A DNA stretch of 64,000 bases from Fasciolopsis buskii (taxonomy: Eukaryota > Platyhelminthes > Trematoda > Plagiorchiida > Fasciolidae), in assembly GCA_008360955.1 (NCBI GenBank), contig LUCM01002436.1, positions 156,237 to 220,236 on the forward strand, in the 5' to 3' direction. Below, one piece after another: positions 1-11,391 of the stretch. The notes below the pieces were generated by a model. It made no database searches. It saw only the letters and a program-made list of their open reading frames with translations, and was not told where the DNA came from. Each line of letters starts with the position of its first letter. The stretch's first letter is position 1. The position numbers and the translations under genes are program-made.

Positions 1-59
1 CGTTCTGCTAGACAGTTGACTTTCCACTACCTTTCCTTCTCCCTTTCTCTTTTTTGTAG

Positions 60-260
60 ACAACACCATGGGATTGTGGCCAAAACCGGAGCACGTTAGC
101 TGTCAGGTGGTCTCACGACCATGGGAAATTTCTTTTCGTTAATCAATATATTTATACTATTGCGGGACCAGCCAAGAACGTATTACTTTGGAAAACAGGT
201 GTAGTCGGAAAGTGCGTGCTGCTCCAGACAACTTTGTCAGTCAGCACAATGTTGCTCTAA
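60..260 (+). CDS. terminal coding exon of an unnamed host gene
   Basis: A long pyrimidine-rich tract (about 20-55) runs into a TAG splice acceptor at 57-59. From base 60 the sequence is open for 66 codons and ends in TAA at 258-260. The first residues are TTPWDCGQNRSTLAVRWSHD and the middle contains FLFVNQYIY and GPAKNVLLWKTG, which has the varied, Trp-containing composition of real protein. The stop overlaps an AATAAA polyadenylation signal (259-264); a second lies at 666-671. The AVRWSHD.GKFLFV stretch is faintly WD40-like but I do not recognise the family. An ATG at 68 lies in another frame and would give only a short peptide, so I read this as the last exon of a gene that starts upstream of the window. 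Confidence 0.5.
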   Translation, partial: TTPWDCGQNRSTLAVRWSHDHGKFLFVNQYIYTIAGPAKNVLLWKTGVVGKCVLLQTTLSVSTMLL

Positions 261-850
261 TAAAACAGAAGACACCAGAAGACACCCTGCATTGAAGAAG
301 ACGTCGTAAATAGGTGTATTGCGATTTAATTGTGTCTTGGTTTATCTATGGTCAAATGGAACTGATTTCATATATGTGACGGACACACACACGGTCGTTA
401 ATCACTCTCTTGAGGTACAAGCGTTGGTATGGGGATCTGGTGATTCGGTGAAGTCGTTTCGTGTTTATGTGAAAAAACTTCAATGCAATGGCTACAAGAC
501 CAACTTTACAGTGGTTTTCACGTAATAAGTTTCGTGCTTTTAATATAGCTTTACGTTGACTTTCTTGTTACCAGTAGTACCCATGGTTAAAGAAGTACAT
601 GCATTTCCCGTAATTTGAGCCTGTGCTTATGATATTTTTGGTCCTGGTTGTTTAATAATTTGCAGAATAAAACGACATTGCACTTGGTTAGTAATTCAAT
701 GTGATGTGTTAAGGTTTTTGAAAGTATAGTTCTAAGGTCTGCTTGTATAATGTTTTGTTCCTTTTATTGATAATTGTGCAGCAACCGTAAAACTGGTTCG
801 ATGAAAAAGAAAACAAAAAACAAAGCTCGTTACATTATTTCAGGTGGATG
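261..850 (+). other. probable 3' UTR and downstream spacer
   Basis: AT-rich sequence after the terminal exon, with polyadenylation signals at 259-264 and 666-671. An ORF at 319-525 shows no recognisable motif and is probably chance. Confidence 0.3.
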
Positions 851-854
851 GATT

Positions 855-1078
855 GATGGACCGATGAAGCAGTAATGTTATCTATGGATGCGTCAGTACC
901 TGCTGGCATTTCCAACCTTACTGAGGAGGCTCAAAACAGTAGTTTAGAAAACTCACCCATCATGAAACTGACCCCAAATATTAAAGCCATCAATAACTGT
1001 GGTGCATTTGTGCAATGGAACGACGCTAGACATGTCCACTTGGAAACGCATTTTACTGACACTTACATCCACAACTAG
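855..1078 (+). CDS. weak candidate 5' coding exon
   Basis: A T-rich tract followed by TTTCAG lies just upstream (to 842). An ATG at 875 then opens 67 codons with acid- and serine-rich composition (ISNLTEEAQNSSLENSP). This would fit a 5' exon with a short leader, since flatworm genes are often spliced just ahead of the start codon. No family is recognised and the open frame could be chance. Confidence 0.2.
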
Positions 1079-2095
1079 TGAATGCAGAGAAAACATTAAG
1101 AATAAATTCTTAAATGTATCTTTAGAATGATTCTTGATATTCTCTCTTGGGTGTGTTCACTTTGATGGTTTTAGAGCAGACTCAATTAGGGTTGTCGGGT
1201 TGTTGAGGGTTTCAGCAGACGCATCAAGACCACGGGATAAAGGGGTTTATGGACAAGTTTTCAAGTGCACATAAAATCTTCTACGTCAAAGGTTAACGTT
1301 GTGTCCATCAAATTGTTAATGAAGTGCATATGAACCACTTAAATAACAACGCAACCAATCGTATCATGCTAGAAAGTAAACAATTTCCTTCTTCTCGAAG
1401 TGACCCGTGGACAGCCACAACGACCGTCGCGTGACTTAATCGTGAATCTTCAATCAACTGCGCTCTAATTTACATCCTGGAAAGCTAAGTAAAATTACCA
1501 GTGAATAACAGCGAAAATGTATCCCACTGTTTGCTTGCTTGCTTGAGAATCCCATGCATGTCCCCAAAAAATGCTTCACGTTCATGCACAGACAAATTCG
1601 TTATCAGCGAGCAAAATATGTGAATCAATTCCGCAGTCTGCGTTAACGTATCCAAGCCGCTTAACTTCCAAGAGGAAACATTGAAGACATTGCGTATTCA
1701 CTAACTAATTAGCTATTTTATCTGTCTGCAGCGCAAATCTTGGTAAATAATCCCTTAAAGTTACTCTAGTGAGATCGTTCTCTACTGACCTTTTGATAAA
1801 TACACGTTTAGAATATGGACGAAAGTGGAGTCGATTCAAACATTTGTTTGCACCAAAATAATTTTATTTTGGGAAGAGAACGTGATTGTGAATAGTCCTC
1901 ATTCATAACTGGGATTGGAGTGGTTAAGTGTTATTGCACTTACTTCCCACCGATTTCACTTCAGCATTGGAAGATTTTGTTTGTTAACCATCTACGGTTA
2001 TGGGACAAATTATTCATTTCATTTATTCTCTGAAGGACCCGTGAGAATCTTGCAATCTTTATAACTAAGTCGCGCAGATTAGTGTTTACGAACCC
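1079..2095. other. no recognisable feature
   Basis: AT-rich sequence. The only notable ORF (1961-2182, minus) overlaps the start of the PLE relic on the other strand and has no motif. Confidence 0.3.
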
Positions 2096-2099
2096 ACCC

Positions 2100-2935
2100 G
2101 CCGTATATCGTACAAAATGCAAATGAATCATCGTAGTTTGGCAAAGAAGCTTGTAACACAAAGCTCCGGGTATTTCCAGCAAAATATAACTAACGATGAC
2201 CGATTGTCAAACACCTCCTAAGAGGGCGACGGTGGAGAGAAAGCCGGTATACATATCTCTGCCATTCAAAGGTGACACGCTAGCAGAAATAGCACGACGA
2301 AGACTGACTAGTGCTATCAAGAAGACATTCTACGCAGCCAAGCTTCGTATCCTGTTCAAATCCCGCCCCGTAGTGTCATTATGGTTGAAAGACAAAGTCC
2401 CTGATTCTGCAGCCTCGTTTTGTATCTATTCATTCACATGTTCCTGTGGGACAATGTACATCGGCCGCACGACCAGGCGCTTGTCTGAACGCATCCGTGA
2501 GCACCACCCGGCATGGTTAGGCACTGGAACAATTAAGTCACTTAATAGCGCAGTGGTTTCACATCTAGCACAGACTAACCACACCGTGAATGTGACGCAA
2601 GCTTTCCGGACTCTGTATAAGGTCAGAGGTCAACAATCCAGGTTGGCAAAGTGTCGCCTCTTGAGCACTGCGGGAGCTGTCGCAATCCGTCTTCACAGTC
2701 CTCCACTTTGTTCTCAAAAACAATTTGTGGTTGCGCTTCAACTCCCTTGGCCCACCCCCCGTCCCAATACAAACCCTAGAAAACAAAACAATTAACTCCA
2801 CAAATCCCTTCCCCACCCATATTTGTAAATGACTAATCCAATCCTTCCTATAGTGAAAATATTTTGTCAAGATATATATAGTGATGTAATGGCATGAGTA
2901 CGAATCACTGAAAACGAGCTTGTTCGCCAACTTGT
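2100..2935 (+). mobile_element. Penelope-like element, 3' part
   Basis: The fragment spans the end of the RT-endonuclease linker, the whole GIY-YIG endonuclease domain (2196-2795) and a non-coding tail. The tail around 2878-2930 (GTGATGTAATGGCATGAGTA and following) resembles sequence at 40240-40300, which supports it being the element's own 3' end. The reverse transcriptase half is missing, so this is a 5'-truncated copy. Confidence 0.75.
2196..2795 (+). CDS. PLE GIY-YIG endonuclease domain (partial polyprotein)
   Basis: The 199-aa open frame carries the PLE linker (YISLPFKGDTLAEI, residues about 19-32), then CIYSFTCSCGTMYIGRTTRR (76-95) with the GIY-YIG core as MYIGRTTRRLSERIREH. It ends with the PLE C-terminal motif LCSQKQF...LQLPW. 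In PLEs this domain nicks target DNA to prime reverse transcription. The frame is uninterrupted from linker to C-terminus, which is unusual here: nearly every other element in the window has stops or frameshifts. The upstream RT is absent, so it is not an autonomous element. The annotated ATG is just the first Met of the open stretch. Confidence 0.85.
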   Translation: MTDCQTPPKRATVERKPVYISLPFKGDTLAEIARRRLTSAIKKTFYAAKLRILFKSRPVVSLWLKDKVPDSAASFCIYSFTCSCGTMYIGRTTRRLSERIREHHPAWLGTGTIKSLNSAVVSHLAQTNHTVNVTQAFRTLYKVRGQQSRLAKCRLLSTAGAVAIRLHSPPLCSQKQFVVALQLPWPTPRPNTNPRKQNN

Positions 2936-3057
2936 GTTTTCTCAATGTGCTCAGTGGTTATTTTATCACATTCACATAAATGTCTAGATTCTTCTGACGA
3001 ATAACTTCGCTTTTTCATGCTTTTTATCTTTCGTCTTTTACTTCCTTTGTTAATGAA

Positions 3058-3180
3058 ATAACAATGTACGTTATTTTTCAGGAAGGGGGCCCCGGCCAAT
3101 AACGGGCCGCCAAATGGGGAACCTGACCGGCGTGGGAGGATTCGAACGATCTTATCCGCTTGGCCAGAGCCTGCCAACGC
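3058..3180 (-). repeat. tRNA-Leu-like SINE, copy 1
   Basis: On the minus strand the head reads TCTGGCCAAGCGGATAAGAT (A-box-like, as in Leu/Ser tRNAs) followed closely by GTTCGAATCCTCCC (B box). A body and a 3' end beginning CCTGAAAAATAACGTAC follow. Copies at 3455-3605 and 16265-16421 share head and tail, defining a family. The internal pol III promoter is typical of tRNA-derived SINEs. Confidence 0.7.
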
Positions 3181-3454
3181 AGAGTAAAGTGCTGGTTATT
3201 ATTTTTGACAGGGTGAAAACTAAGTGTCATTTTGCATTGAGGGCAAACGAAAATTCGCCTGGCTCATAAGTGCACATAACCAAATGAGACATTATGTGAT
3301 TCTTCACTCCGAGTTTGAGGCTAGTTCTTCTCCACTTTAAGTGAAGTGGTCCTTGGCGGATATGCGGCACAGTGGTTTCACAACATTGTTGCTTTCAGTG
3401 TGCAAAATATGCCCTTCAGTGAAATTTATTGGCTTTCATTTTGTCTTTCATTCC

Positions 3455-3605
3455 CTTTACGGATGAAACAACAATACGTATCATTTTCAGGAAGGGGTCA
3501 CTGGAAACGGAGGGCTATCAAGTGAGGAGGTCGGCCAGTGGTAGAAATATTCGAACGCGTAACGTTCAGATTGGAACATTTGATTTTAACCGGTTGACCA
3601 CTGTA
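3455..3605 (-). repeat. tRNA-Leu-like SINE, copy 2 (diverged)
   Basis: The minus strand carries a weak A-box region (GGTCAACCGGTTAAAATC), a B-box region ACGCGTTCGAATATTTC, and the family 3' end CCTGAAAATGATACGTATTG. It lies about 400 bp from copy 1 in the same orientation and is clearly older. Confidence 0.55.
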
Positions 3606-3609
3606 GTGT

Positions 3610-4650
3610 GTACACGTTTTGTTTACTACTCACCTTTGCTAATAACGGGACAGACTTTTTTCGATTTAACAAATTTCTGTTGGACAATATCTTTGTGAAC
3701 ACATTATTCTTGTTAAAGTGCGCGATGAAAACTGGCTATCGCTTGGCAGTAACTTTGAGCAACACAGACCTTTGGGCGTGGATAAATGTGTTTTATGAAA
3801 TCTTAGTTTTTCATACAAAAGCTACAACAAACCAAACGGTACGTAACGTAGTAAGCGGTACAACCTCTACTTAAACAATAGTAGAATGATACACAAAAGC
3901 AAGAGCAATATTTAATCCCTTGTTAAAAAGTAGTAATGTAGTGACAGGCTTGAGCATTTCCCTTTCGACAGTATCGAAATGGCGCTGACGATAATGGATC
4001 CACTAAGACCCTCGGTTTTGTCTATCTGCTTTATATGTCACAGCGTATCAAGATTAGCATTTGCGAGGCACATAGTTCTTCTTCTGTACAACTGGGAGTA
4101 CCTTCCTGTATCTGCGGTTCAAAGCATTTTGTTGTACCCATAAATCCAAATTCATCTCTGTGCAACGTGGTCTGTTTAGTTACGTTTCCAACTTAAAGAA
4201 AACAAAAATTGGGCAACAAATGATATAGTTGAATACAATATAATATATCAACGTACACTTTCTACGAGTATTTTAACTCTGTGTTTGCGTTTCAAGTGCA
4301 GTAGATTTTATTGTATCTAATGACGATAATCTAGAACGCGGTCATCATGGGATCGTGCATGAGATTGTTCTAAACCAAGCTTTAGTTCAGATTCATCTTT
4401 GGTATCATTTACTTCTTTACCACATTTAACATGATACTTCATTAATTCCACTGGTGCACCCTGGACGTATTGGATGCATGTTTTGCATTGAAGTAAAACA
4501 CGTCACGATTCGGTTAGAATACTTTCCAGAACCACAATTTATGAAGCTCCATTACTATTGAAACCTGCCTACAGAGACAAACCCGCTAATTTAGGTCAAT
4601 TGAGGTTAGTTACTTTAGCATTTTGCCAGGGAAACCAAAACCTTTTCATG
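3610..4650. other. no recognisable feature
   Basis: AT-rich sequence. ORFs at 3608-3874 have no family motif. Confidence 0.3.
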
Positions 4651-4805
4651 AATTCCCGTGATCCTAATGCGAAATCAGGACTCACGAGCATGTGGAAGCT
4701 CCACCAAGCGATATGCGTGGCTGTCAGAATCAGTTAAGTCTTTATGTCACATTTTCTATATTTCCCTGTTTCTTTGTCGCTCTATGTTTAAGCACGGAAT
4801 TACAG

Positions 4806-4880
4806 GGCCAACTGGTGCAAATGATCGCCGTTGGTTCGTTGATCAGTGCGAACGATTCTATTTATCAGGCATTATTATAA
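4806..4880 (+). CDS. weak candidate terminal exon
   Basis: A T/C-rich stretch (about 4745-4790) precedes an acceptor ending TTACAG at 4805. The next 24 codons (GQLVQMIAVGSLISANDSIY and three more) end in TAA, and AATAAA lies at 5129-5134. The short length makes this weak; the family is not recognised. Confidence 0.22.
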   Translation, partial: GQLVQMIAVGSLISANDSIYQALL

Positions 4881-5871
4881 AAATTCAAGCATCACCATTA
4901 ACTGCGCATGTAAACGACGTAAACCGTTACAGTAAGAGCCAATATCAACAGACAATTTAATGTAGATAGACATAGACGAGTCCAAGAGTGGTACGAGAAT
5001 TAATTACTGTCGCCACAAAACACTGCCGTGAGTTAAATGCCGACGACAAAACCACATACCTTCTATTTGTGCAGTTCAATAGACGTGCTCCTATGCATCA
5101 TCAGCAACCTTATTTATCAGCAGCGATAAATAAAGCCAGAGCTCATCAAATCAGAAGTGTGCTGGTCTTTAGATTTTATTCTGCAGTTAAGTGGGCTTCC
5201 ATGATAGCTACAAATTTGTTTCTCTGCATGGTGAGCAATTCTTTTTGATTTTCTCAGGGACGTCAGAACCTTAATGGCAGCATCCCAAATGGCGATGATC
5301 GGCAGTGAGGCTTGAACCTTACTGTCAAGTTATTTTCCAAAGAACGACCAACAAGCTTCCACCGAATGAAGCTCCCATGCTACCAGGGTGTTCACCGATC
5401 GTTATACTTTGGGCCAAAAGACATGCAACTCATTAAAATCCCATGAAGCTGCCTCACTGTGTTTGCAAATGTGCTGAACTTCCATATGATTTGCCAAAAA
5501 CTGGTTGCCGAATTTCTTTTCTTTTCTTATTTGACTCTAACTTTGCTTTTCCAATCCAAATCATCAATCTATTTAAACGTGTCAGGCAAATTTTATACAT
5601 GAATTTTGGGGAAAAATGATCTTTATAAAACTCAATGAAAATATGTGCAAAGCAGGTTCTGTTGCCCATTGGTCTATCTCTGCAAGCTGTTAGGGTTAAA
5701 TGAAAACATGTGAATCCATAGCATTTATAATGTTGAATATAGCACTATGTAACCAACGCAGCCTTGTGAAGCCTTTGTTGTGATCTTGGTGAAGAAAACA
5801 AACTCAATAGTCCCTGGTGCATGTTCAATTACTACCCAACAATTTTCAGTTTTATTTTATTTTCGCTTCAG

Positions 5872-6045
5872 TATCCTGACCATCAAGAAGATGCACCGGA
5901 ACCGATGAAAAAATGCGCTATGTGCTTGTGTGTACATTTAGGTTCTGGGAAGAGTCAAAGTGAACCACCGAATCTATTGGGCGTGGGCCATCATCAGAGT
6001 CACCCAATAAACCAACACCATGATCAAGCACAGCCTCCGAATTAG
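5872..6045 (+). CDS. terminal coding exon, His/Gln/Pro-rich tail, unnamed host gene
   Basis: A strong polypyrimidine tract (about 5842-5868) ends in TTCAG at 5871. From 5872 the frame is open to TAG at 6043-6045 (57 residues). It begins YPDHQEDAPEPMKKCAMCLC and ends in a low-complexity tail rich in His, Gln and Pro (GHHQSHPINQHHDQAQPPN). A Cys cluster (CAMCLC) sits near the exon start. No family is recognised. An upstream ATG at 5821 is in frame but lies within the pyrimidine tract, so it is more likely intronic. Confidence 0.45.
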   Translation, partial: YPDHQEDAPEPMKKCAMCLCVHLGSGKSQSEPPNLLGVGHHQSHPINQHHDQAQPPN

Positions 6046-7139
6046 CTTTTAAACGGCCGCAATCAATCAGCTCACCGCAGTTGTATCGCTATAAGCACAC
6101 TCAGTTCACCTCTTCCATTCAGCTGCTGGTCTAATTGAGTTCCCAATTAGCTACGCGTGCATCACTGATGGAGCGTATTTGAGGAGATTTGAACGAACTG
6201 CATTTAACAAGACTTCCGGTTGCACTTGAAAGCACTGAATTCCTGCGGGACGTTCACTAATATACAGAGCAAAAAACCGATATTTATAGAATTCAAAACC
6301 AGGAGGGAATCGGATTATAGGAACACCCTGCTTTTTGCAGGACTGAATCCCAATGTAGCGTTAAAAAGGGTCCATAGAGTCGGTTTATACAAGATTAAGG
6401 ATTCAAGGCAGCAAGGTCTTCTTTTTCTGGTCTTAGAATTTCGCCATCAGAAGCCAGATGCTAGCCAAGGCGGCTGCCATATTCGGTAGCACAGGAGAAA
6501 GGGTTATCACATAGTCCCAGGTAGACTTTCAATCGGCCGAATTGGCGATCTTGGTCTATTAAAGCCGCAATTTAGACCGACATTCTGCGTGCATAGAAAG
6601 AATTTTCTATGAAAATTTGCCATGTCGGTGAGAGGCACGGTCTCTAGGAATCCCGATTAGTCCATCATTCCCAGGTCAGCACACAATATTTGTTAGCAAA
6701 GACGTACTGATGTGAAAGACATCTCAAAATCTGATCTGACCGCGTGGCTATTTACACTGTTCTCCCCAATCAGAACACAAGGAGCGCGAAGATAGACACG
6801 TTGCTAACAGAAATACAAAACAATTAGAGCAGTAATAAATCAGCAATAAAAGCATTCAGCCATGTTGCAGTGTGCGAAGAGCAACGGAAAAAACGTGACC
6901 TCTCCGCCAAATTACTATTCACCTCGGACAAGTTTATCGTAAAACATTATAAACGGCACTTTGGGATTCAAGAAATGCTTGGTGTGAAGATGGCCACACA
7001 GAGCACCAAATAAACATGTTGCAAAGACACGACGATTGTCCCAGAAGGTGATTGTTCACGCAAACGCATGAAGTATGCATAACGAGTTGGCGGGGCTAGT
7101 TGAATTCCCTAATGGCCATGAGGCATCAATCATTGCCGT

Positions 7140-8731
7140 TAAGGGTACTTGTTTATCCAAGGTCGACCTTATACTCCCAGTCGTACTGGAGAGTTGAACA
7201 GTTCATAGGAAAGACGGGAAGGAAGAATATCTGGGTTGGAGATTAGCCTTACTTGCTAGAGAGAATATAAGTCACGCGGAGTGGAAAGTGAGACTGTGCA
7301 TTACAAGTTTCCAACAATGCACCGTTACACTCACATGGTCAAAGAAGATAGTCTACTTGGTATGTGTATCGCACCCCGATTTTGGTCACTGAAGGTGATA
7401 GTCAAATCTTTCAAGCCTTGAGGAGTTTCTGATATTGGGAGGCTTCAAATTACAGCATATAAAATGGAAAGTTGAAAAGCGCATTTTCAAACCTTGAGAG
7501 GAAGGACGTAGGTCATCTGCATGAAAATTCTGGACAGAACAGCTACAAATTTAACTCTGAGCTTAGGGCTAGATGTACACTAACTCTACTCAAGAGCGAT
7601 ATAAAGCGGCTGCAGCTCTATTCTTATTTGGGCAGTAGTGATCATGTGATCGTTTAATAAGATCATTGTGGCTTCTAAAGGCTGCGCTCAAGATAGAAAG
7701 CAAATGGATATGGGAGTTATTCATGAAGGAAGGTTATAGCTGCAAAAAACACGGATGAAATCAGTGCAAAAAACCCTTGGCAGATAACAAACCAGCCCCT
7801 GCTTGTCCTCCAGAACAAGTTTGCATTGTTGAATGGATGATGAAAAGAAGGCGTGCAGGGTGAAAATGCGCAAGGCTATAAAACGTCGGGGCCGAAAATG
7901 GTCCATGACGGAAATCGGGCAAGGAATAAGTTAATCAAAGAAGAAACTAATCTAGAAGGCTAATGCAGAATGTCAAGTAAAAATTATTGAGAACAGTTAT
8001 CCAGATGTACTAAAGAGTAACCTAAGAAATACTATGCAGAGGTAAAACAAAAAGGGTTACTTAGAGAGCAAACTGGCCCATTAATTGCGAACGGGAACCG
8101 TGTTGTTGTAGATGGTTGGAACTGGTCCAAAACATCAAGTGACTACTTTAGCGGCGTATATCGGACTGCCATGGGATTTTACGGGGAATAAAATCTCTCA
8201 TTCCCTCCGCCAGAAATAAACAAACGGCAGGTAACAAATGATATGGCTTGTCTAAACTTGGGGACTATAAGCGTTAGTAACTCGGCAGATCCCAGTGAGA
8301 TCTAACCACTCATTATCAAGCTTTTCGCCGGGCATTTTCGCCAAACCGATTTGCAATTTCTGCTGGGCAACTCTGCGGCACGGAAACCTACCATAAAACT
8401 AGAATACGGCAGGAGAAGTGGCTCTCCACATTAGTCGGGAATTACGGACCAGTGATCCAGACAAGCGTTCCGTGCAGATGGATTACGTATGTCTGCACCT
8501 GACACAGCGTTTTATGTTGTGTCCAGCTCAGCATGGTTTTCTGCTCAGTCCACTGGCTATGGCTTTACACTGTGCGAACCTATTTTCCCGGATGAAGTAA
8601 AGGTGGTGGTGCTTACTGGACGCAATGCTGTAGGCAGTGATATCGTTTCCATATTAAAATGGGCAAAAGCATGTGAACTGCCGCTCGTTGCACGAAAAAT
8701 CCGCCCGCATTTAAAATACGAAGAGCCTTAA
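7140..8731 (+). mobile_element. CR1-type LINE relic, endonuclease to RT (copy 1)
   Basis: Read with frameshifts, the plus strand gives an APE-type endonuclease core: FLILGGFKLQHIKW near 7425-7470, where active elements have a GDFN motif, and LGSSDHVIV at 7628-7654. A basic linker follows, with LREQTGPLIANGNRVVVDG near 8060-8117 and SGVYRTA near 8150. An early RT part follows (HPLIIKLFAG near 8310; AQHGFL near 8530), then a late RT part (ILKWAKACELPL near 8655-8690). The catalytic centre of the RT is missing. The loss of Asp and Asn from GDFN and many stops make it dead. Confidence 0.75.
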
Positions 8732-8849
8732 AGAAATAAAGATGACGTTTTTGCCAAAAATGCAGCAGGCAAAATAAAAGAAATTGGAGGTCAAGTTATG
8801 CTGGATTTAAAGTGGGCTGATCTATGTTCTGCAATTAGCAGAGACCGTT

Positions 8850-10500
8850 CATAGACCAAGGCAGGTGCTGCCGCGCCAAAATACAGAGGGTTTCATTCTT
8901 CTTTTGCCTTCGCAAGCAGTCGCTGCAATGCGTGTGCCAGCTACCGACCCTCCAGTTATATGGCGCTCAAACCTCTGTGGAAAAACAACGGATGCTTGCC
9001 TATTTGGTATCTTAACGCAGACTGGGCGCATCTGCATATTTGTGATTCACAGATCTGCTTCTGATCCCCAGTTTACCAAGCCCTTTCTTATTAGCAGAGC
9101 AGCCCCGTCCTTAGTGTGGCCCTAACCCTGTCTTACCTGTTAACGTGACACTGGTCTGTCAACTGCGGAATGCAGTCCGCTTCAGACGGCCATATATCGA
9201 TCTTACCCGTCCCAGCCATTGCGGGTAATTCCATCCATCTATTACTTTTAATACGAGCTTTGGTGTAAAGAATTACCTTTCTCCAGTTTACCCTGCAACA
9301 GATTTCACCATGGATCTCGGGCACAACACCCAGGGTCACCTTCATTCTTGCCATGTCTCTCTTAGGTGAAAAACTGAGGATTCTATGGGATTTTCTTCTC
9401 TACACTCCATATGACCACCGCTCCATTGTTGTTTGTGCACAGATCCGTGTTTTCTCCTGTTTTCTGGCATTCCGGTCCCCGGTGAACCATCACGGCCACC
9501 GTTCTCTCCAAAATTCTGTTAGCTCGTGCACTTATATATGGTGGTGTCTAATTCTGCCTCAGCACATCGTTCCTGTGCCTGTGCAGGCCTGTTCAGGTTG
9601 CTACTACCGCACAATTCTCTACCTTTGGGCCACTTGTTTTTGCAATCATGTGGAAGAGGGTATTTCTCGGGTGTTTGAGTTATCGGGACTGCCCTAAGTT
9701 AGTACCAAGTTTCCCAGGGCTCTTACAGCCTCCCCAAAATCCAGCTGGTTCTTTTGGGATGATACAATAGCGGCCACTCGCGCCATTGTGCACAGTACCA
9801 GCTCTAACTAAAAGCTGGCCTCCGACTTTTGCACTTACGAATTCCACTAGCACCGGTCTTGCTGTTCGCAGTGCTTGCTGTTTTGGATGTCTCACAAATG
9901 CTTACTCTATGCATTCTTCTTAAATCAGCGTTCTTAGTCAAACTAACCACCCTTTAAGATCGATTGTCTTAACGCGGATCTCGTATTCCGTTTGCTTGTC
10001 CTTAACTGTCGTGACCACTTGTGCGTCACTCTCACTCCGCTCTGTACGACTGGAATATTGGAAATCCTGACCATTGATCGGTATAATGAAAAGACAGTCG
10101 GAAGCGGTATCAGTTTGAGTATATTTTGGCGGGAGCTTGCAGGCGGAGCGTGCGTGAGCAACACAATTGGCGACCGCTCTGAGAGGTTAACGTTCGGTTA
10201 AACAAGCGATCCGGGGGAACAAATCCATGTTCCACTGTCATCCTTAGAAGACCTCTCACTCTTCTGGAGTCTAAGTCTCTTCCAGATTAAGACTCTCTTA
10301 TGTAGAATTACTTGACATTTGGAAAACTCAAGTGTCTACGTCTGACGCTAGGTGGCTTGTGTACTCTTCTTATTTTACGGGGGCGACTTTCCAGCCCTTC
10401 AACTTTCCCTTTTAGAATATTGATCTCAGCCCCACTCTGGACTGCAGTTTTTGTGGGTTTTAGTTCCCTTTGCATTGTAGTCAGCCCTACCTTGCACACT
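8850..10500 (-). mobile_element. CR1-type LINE relic, ORF1 to start of ORF2 (copy 1)
   Basis: On the minus strand, a Lys/Glu-rich coiled-coil segment of ORF1 lies at 10308-10499 (EINILKGKVEGLESR). An ORF1 core follows at 9680-9895 (TARPVLVEFVSAKVGGQLL). The ORF2 start lies at 9133-9354, with LYTKARIKSNRWMELPAMAG matching the N-terminal CR1 endonuclease (family form YTNARSIKSK.DEL). The 260-bp insertion element (9955-10231) splits ORF1. The relic faces the plus-strand CR1 and loses recognisable homology near 8850. Confidence 0.7.
9955..10231 (-). mobile_element. 260-bp insertion element, copy A1
   Basis: On the minus strand the unit runs from AACATGGATTTGTTCC to ACAATCGATCTTA. It matches 34853-35112 (plus) along its length and 11599-11805 (plus) more distantly. 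It sits between the coiled-coil and RPVLVEF parts of a CR1 ORF1, so it is an insertion rather than part of the LINE. The 5' end can fold: GATCGCT pairs with a matching AGCG.TC about 25 bases downstream. No pol III boxes or transposase are visible. Confidence 0.65.
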
Positions 10501-10795
10501 CTGCCCTGTTAGTTTAACCTTCGTCCGGCCTTCTAGATAATCTCTGCCGGACATTCAACCACCTCTATGAATTGCTTTCTTCCTCCTTTATTCAGAGTGT
10601 CGGCAGCTTCATCATGTTCGACGATCATAGTTGGTTTGGGAATCTCTTTGATAATGATCACCTCGTGTGCCGTCTGGCGCCGACCTTACAACTTGGGCAG
10701 GCCCACTCCATTCATTCATGCTGTCCGCAAACACCGTTTCACATATAATCAGCGCTCGCTTTAAAAGCGATGCCAATGACCAAGCACTTTCCGCA

Positions 10796-11390
10796 GTTAC
10801 CCGACAGACACGGGCGCGATACTTGAGTAATGACCAGCATTTGTGATGGACATTGGCAGTTAAAAAAAAGCTTAATTTTGGGATGGAAAGTACCTGTGGT
10901 AATCTTATACCGCATGCTTAACATTCTTTTGGCAAACTAAAATCGAAATTTACTTCGCCGCTGGAAAATAACGTTAATTGTATCCGTAAACTGTTTGTGA
11001 AATTTTGGGACCCTTTCGTTTAAGATTGCTCTATAAAACACAGATTAACCAGATGACTTCAGCAGTGGAGGCAAATAAAGCAATTACTTTTGTTTACAAC
11101 AGCAAATCGTTGACATCTACTCACCCACAGCAACAAATTTCACATATACACTGTACCCCTCCCCGAACCATCTTTTAGAATGAGCGCGAAAACTAAGACC
11201 ACAATTAAATGGTGAGCTCTTTGGTCAAGGTCAGTGCAGCTCAAATCAGTTGGCACAGGATATAGAAGTGACCTCTACTTCCAGTTCCAGTTCCAGTTTG
11301 GATATGACATCAAGAGCTTGGCTACTTGGTATTTAGTAATGGTATGAAATAGAATGTTTTCGTAAAATAATTCATCGTGTGATATCATCA
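10796..11390. other. no recognisable feature
   Basis: AT-rich spacer between the duplicated block and a SINE. It includes a short (CCAGTT)n stretch near 11280-11297. Confidence 0.3.
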
Positions 11391-11391
11391 C

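Larger units (their letters stand above)
6691..10795 (+). repeat. 4.1-kb duplicated block, copy 1
   Basis: This block recurs in the same orientation at 26668-30796. The offset is 19,974-19,977 before base 8550 and 20,001 after it, because copy 2 has 27 extra bases (28531-28557). Apart from that indel and a short scrambled patch near 6907-6930, I see only scattered substitutions (for example at 8333 and 10736). Sequence outside both ends is unrelated. The block consists of a plus-strand CR1 relic and a minus-strand CR1 relic meeting near 8.8 kb. Confidence 0.9.

Noticed and set aside
3058..3180. Genuine tRNA-Leu gene
   Set aside because: The A and B boxes are too close, the acceptor stem does not pair, and similar copies share a long non-tRNA tail, so it is a SINE.
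8489..8731. 80-aa ORF (89 aa in the duplicate at 28463-28732) that looks like a small gene
   Set aside because: Its parts match LINE reverse transcriptase segments (QHGFL-type and ILKWA..CELPL), and it lies in line with a CR1 endonuclease and linker upstream.
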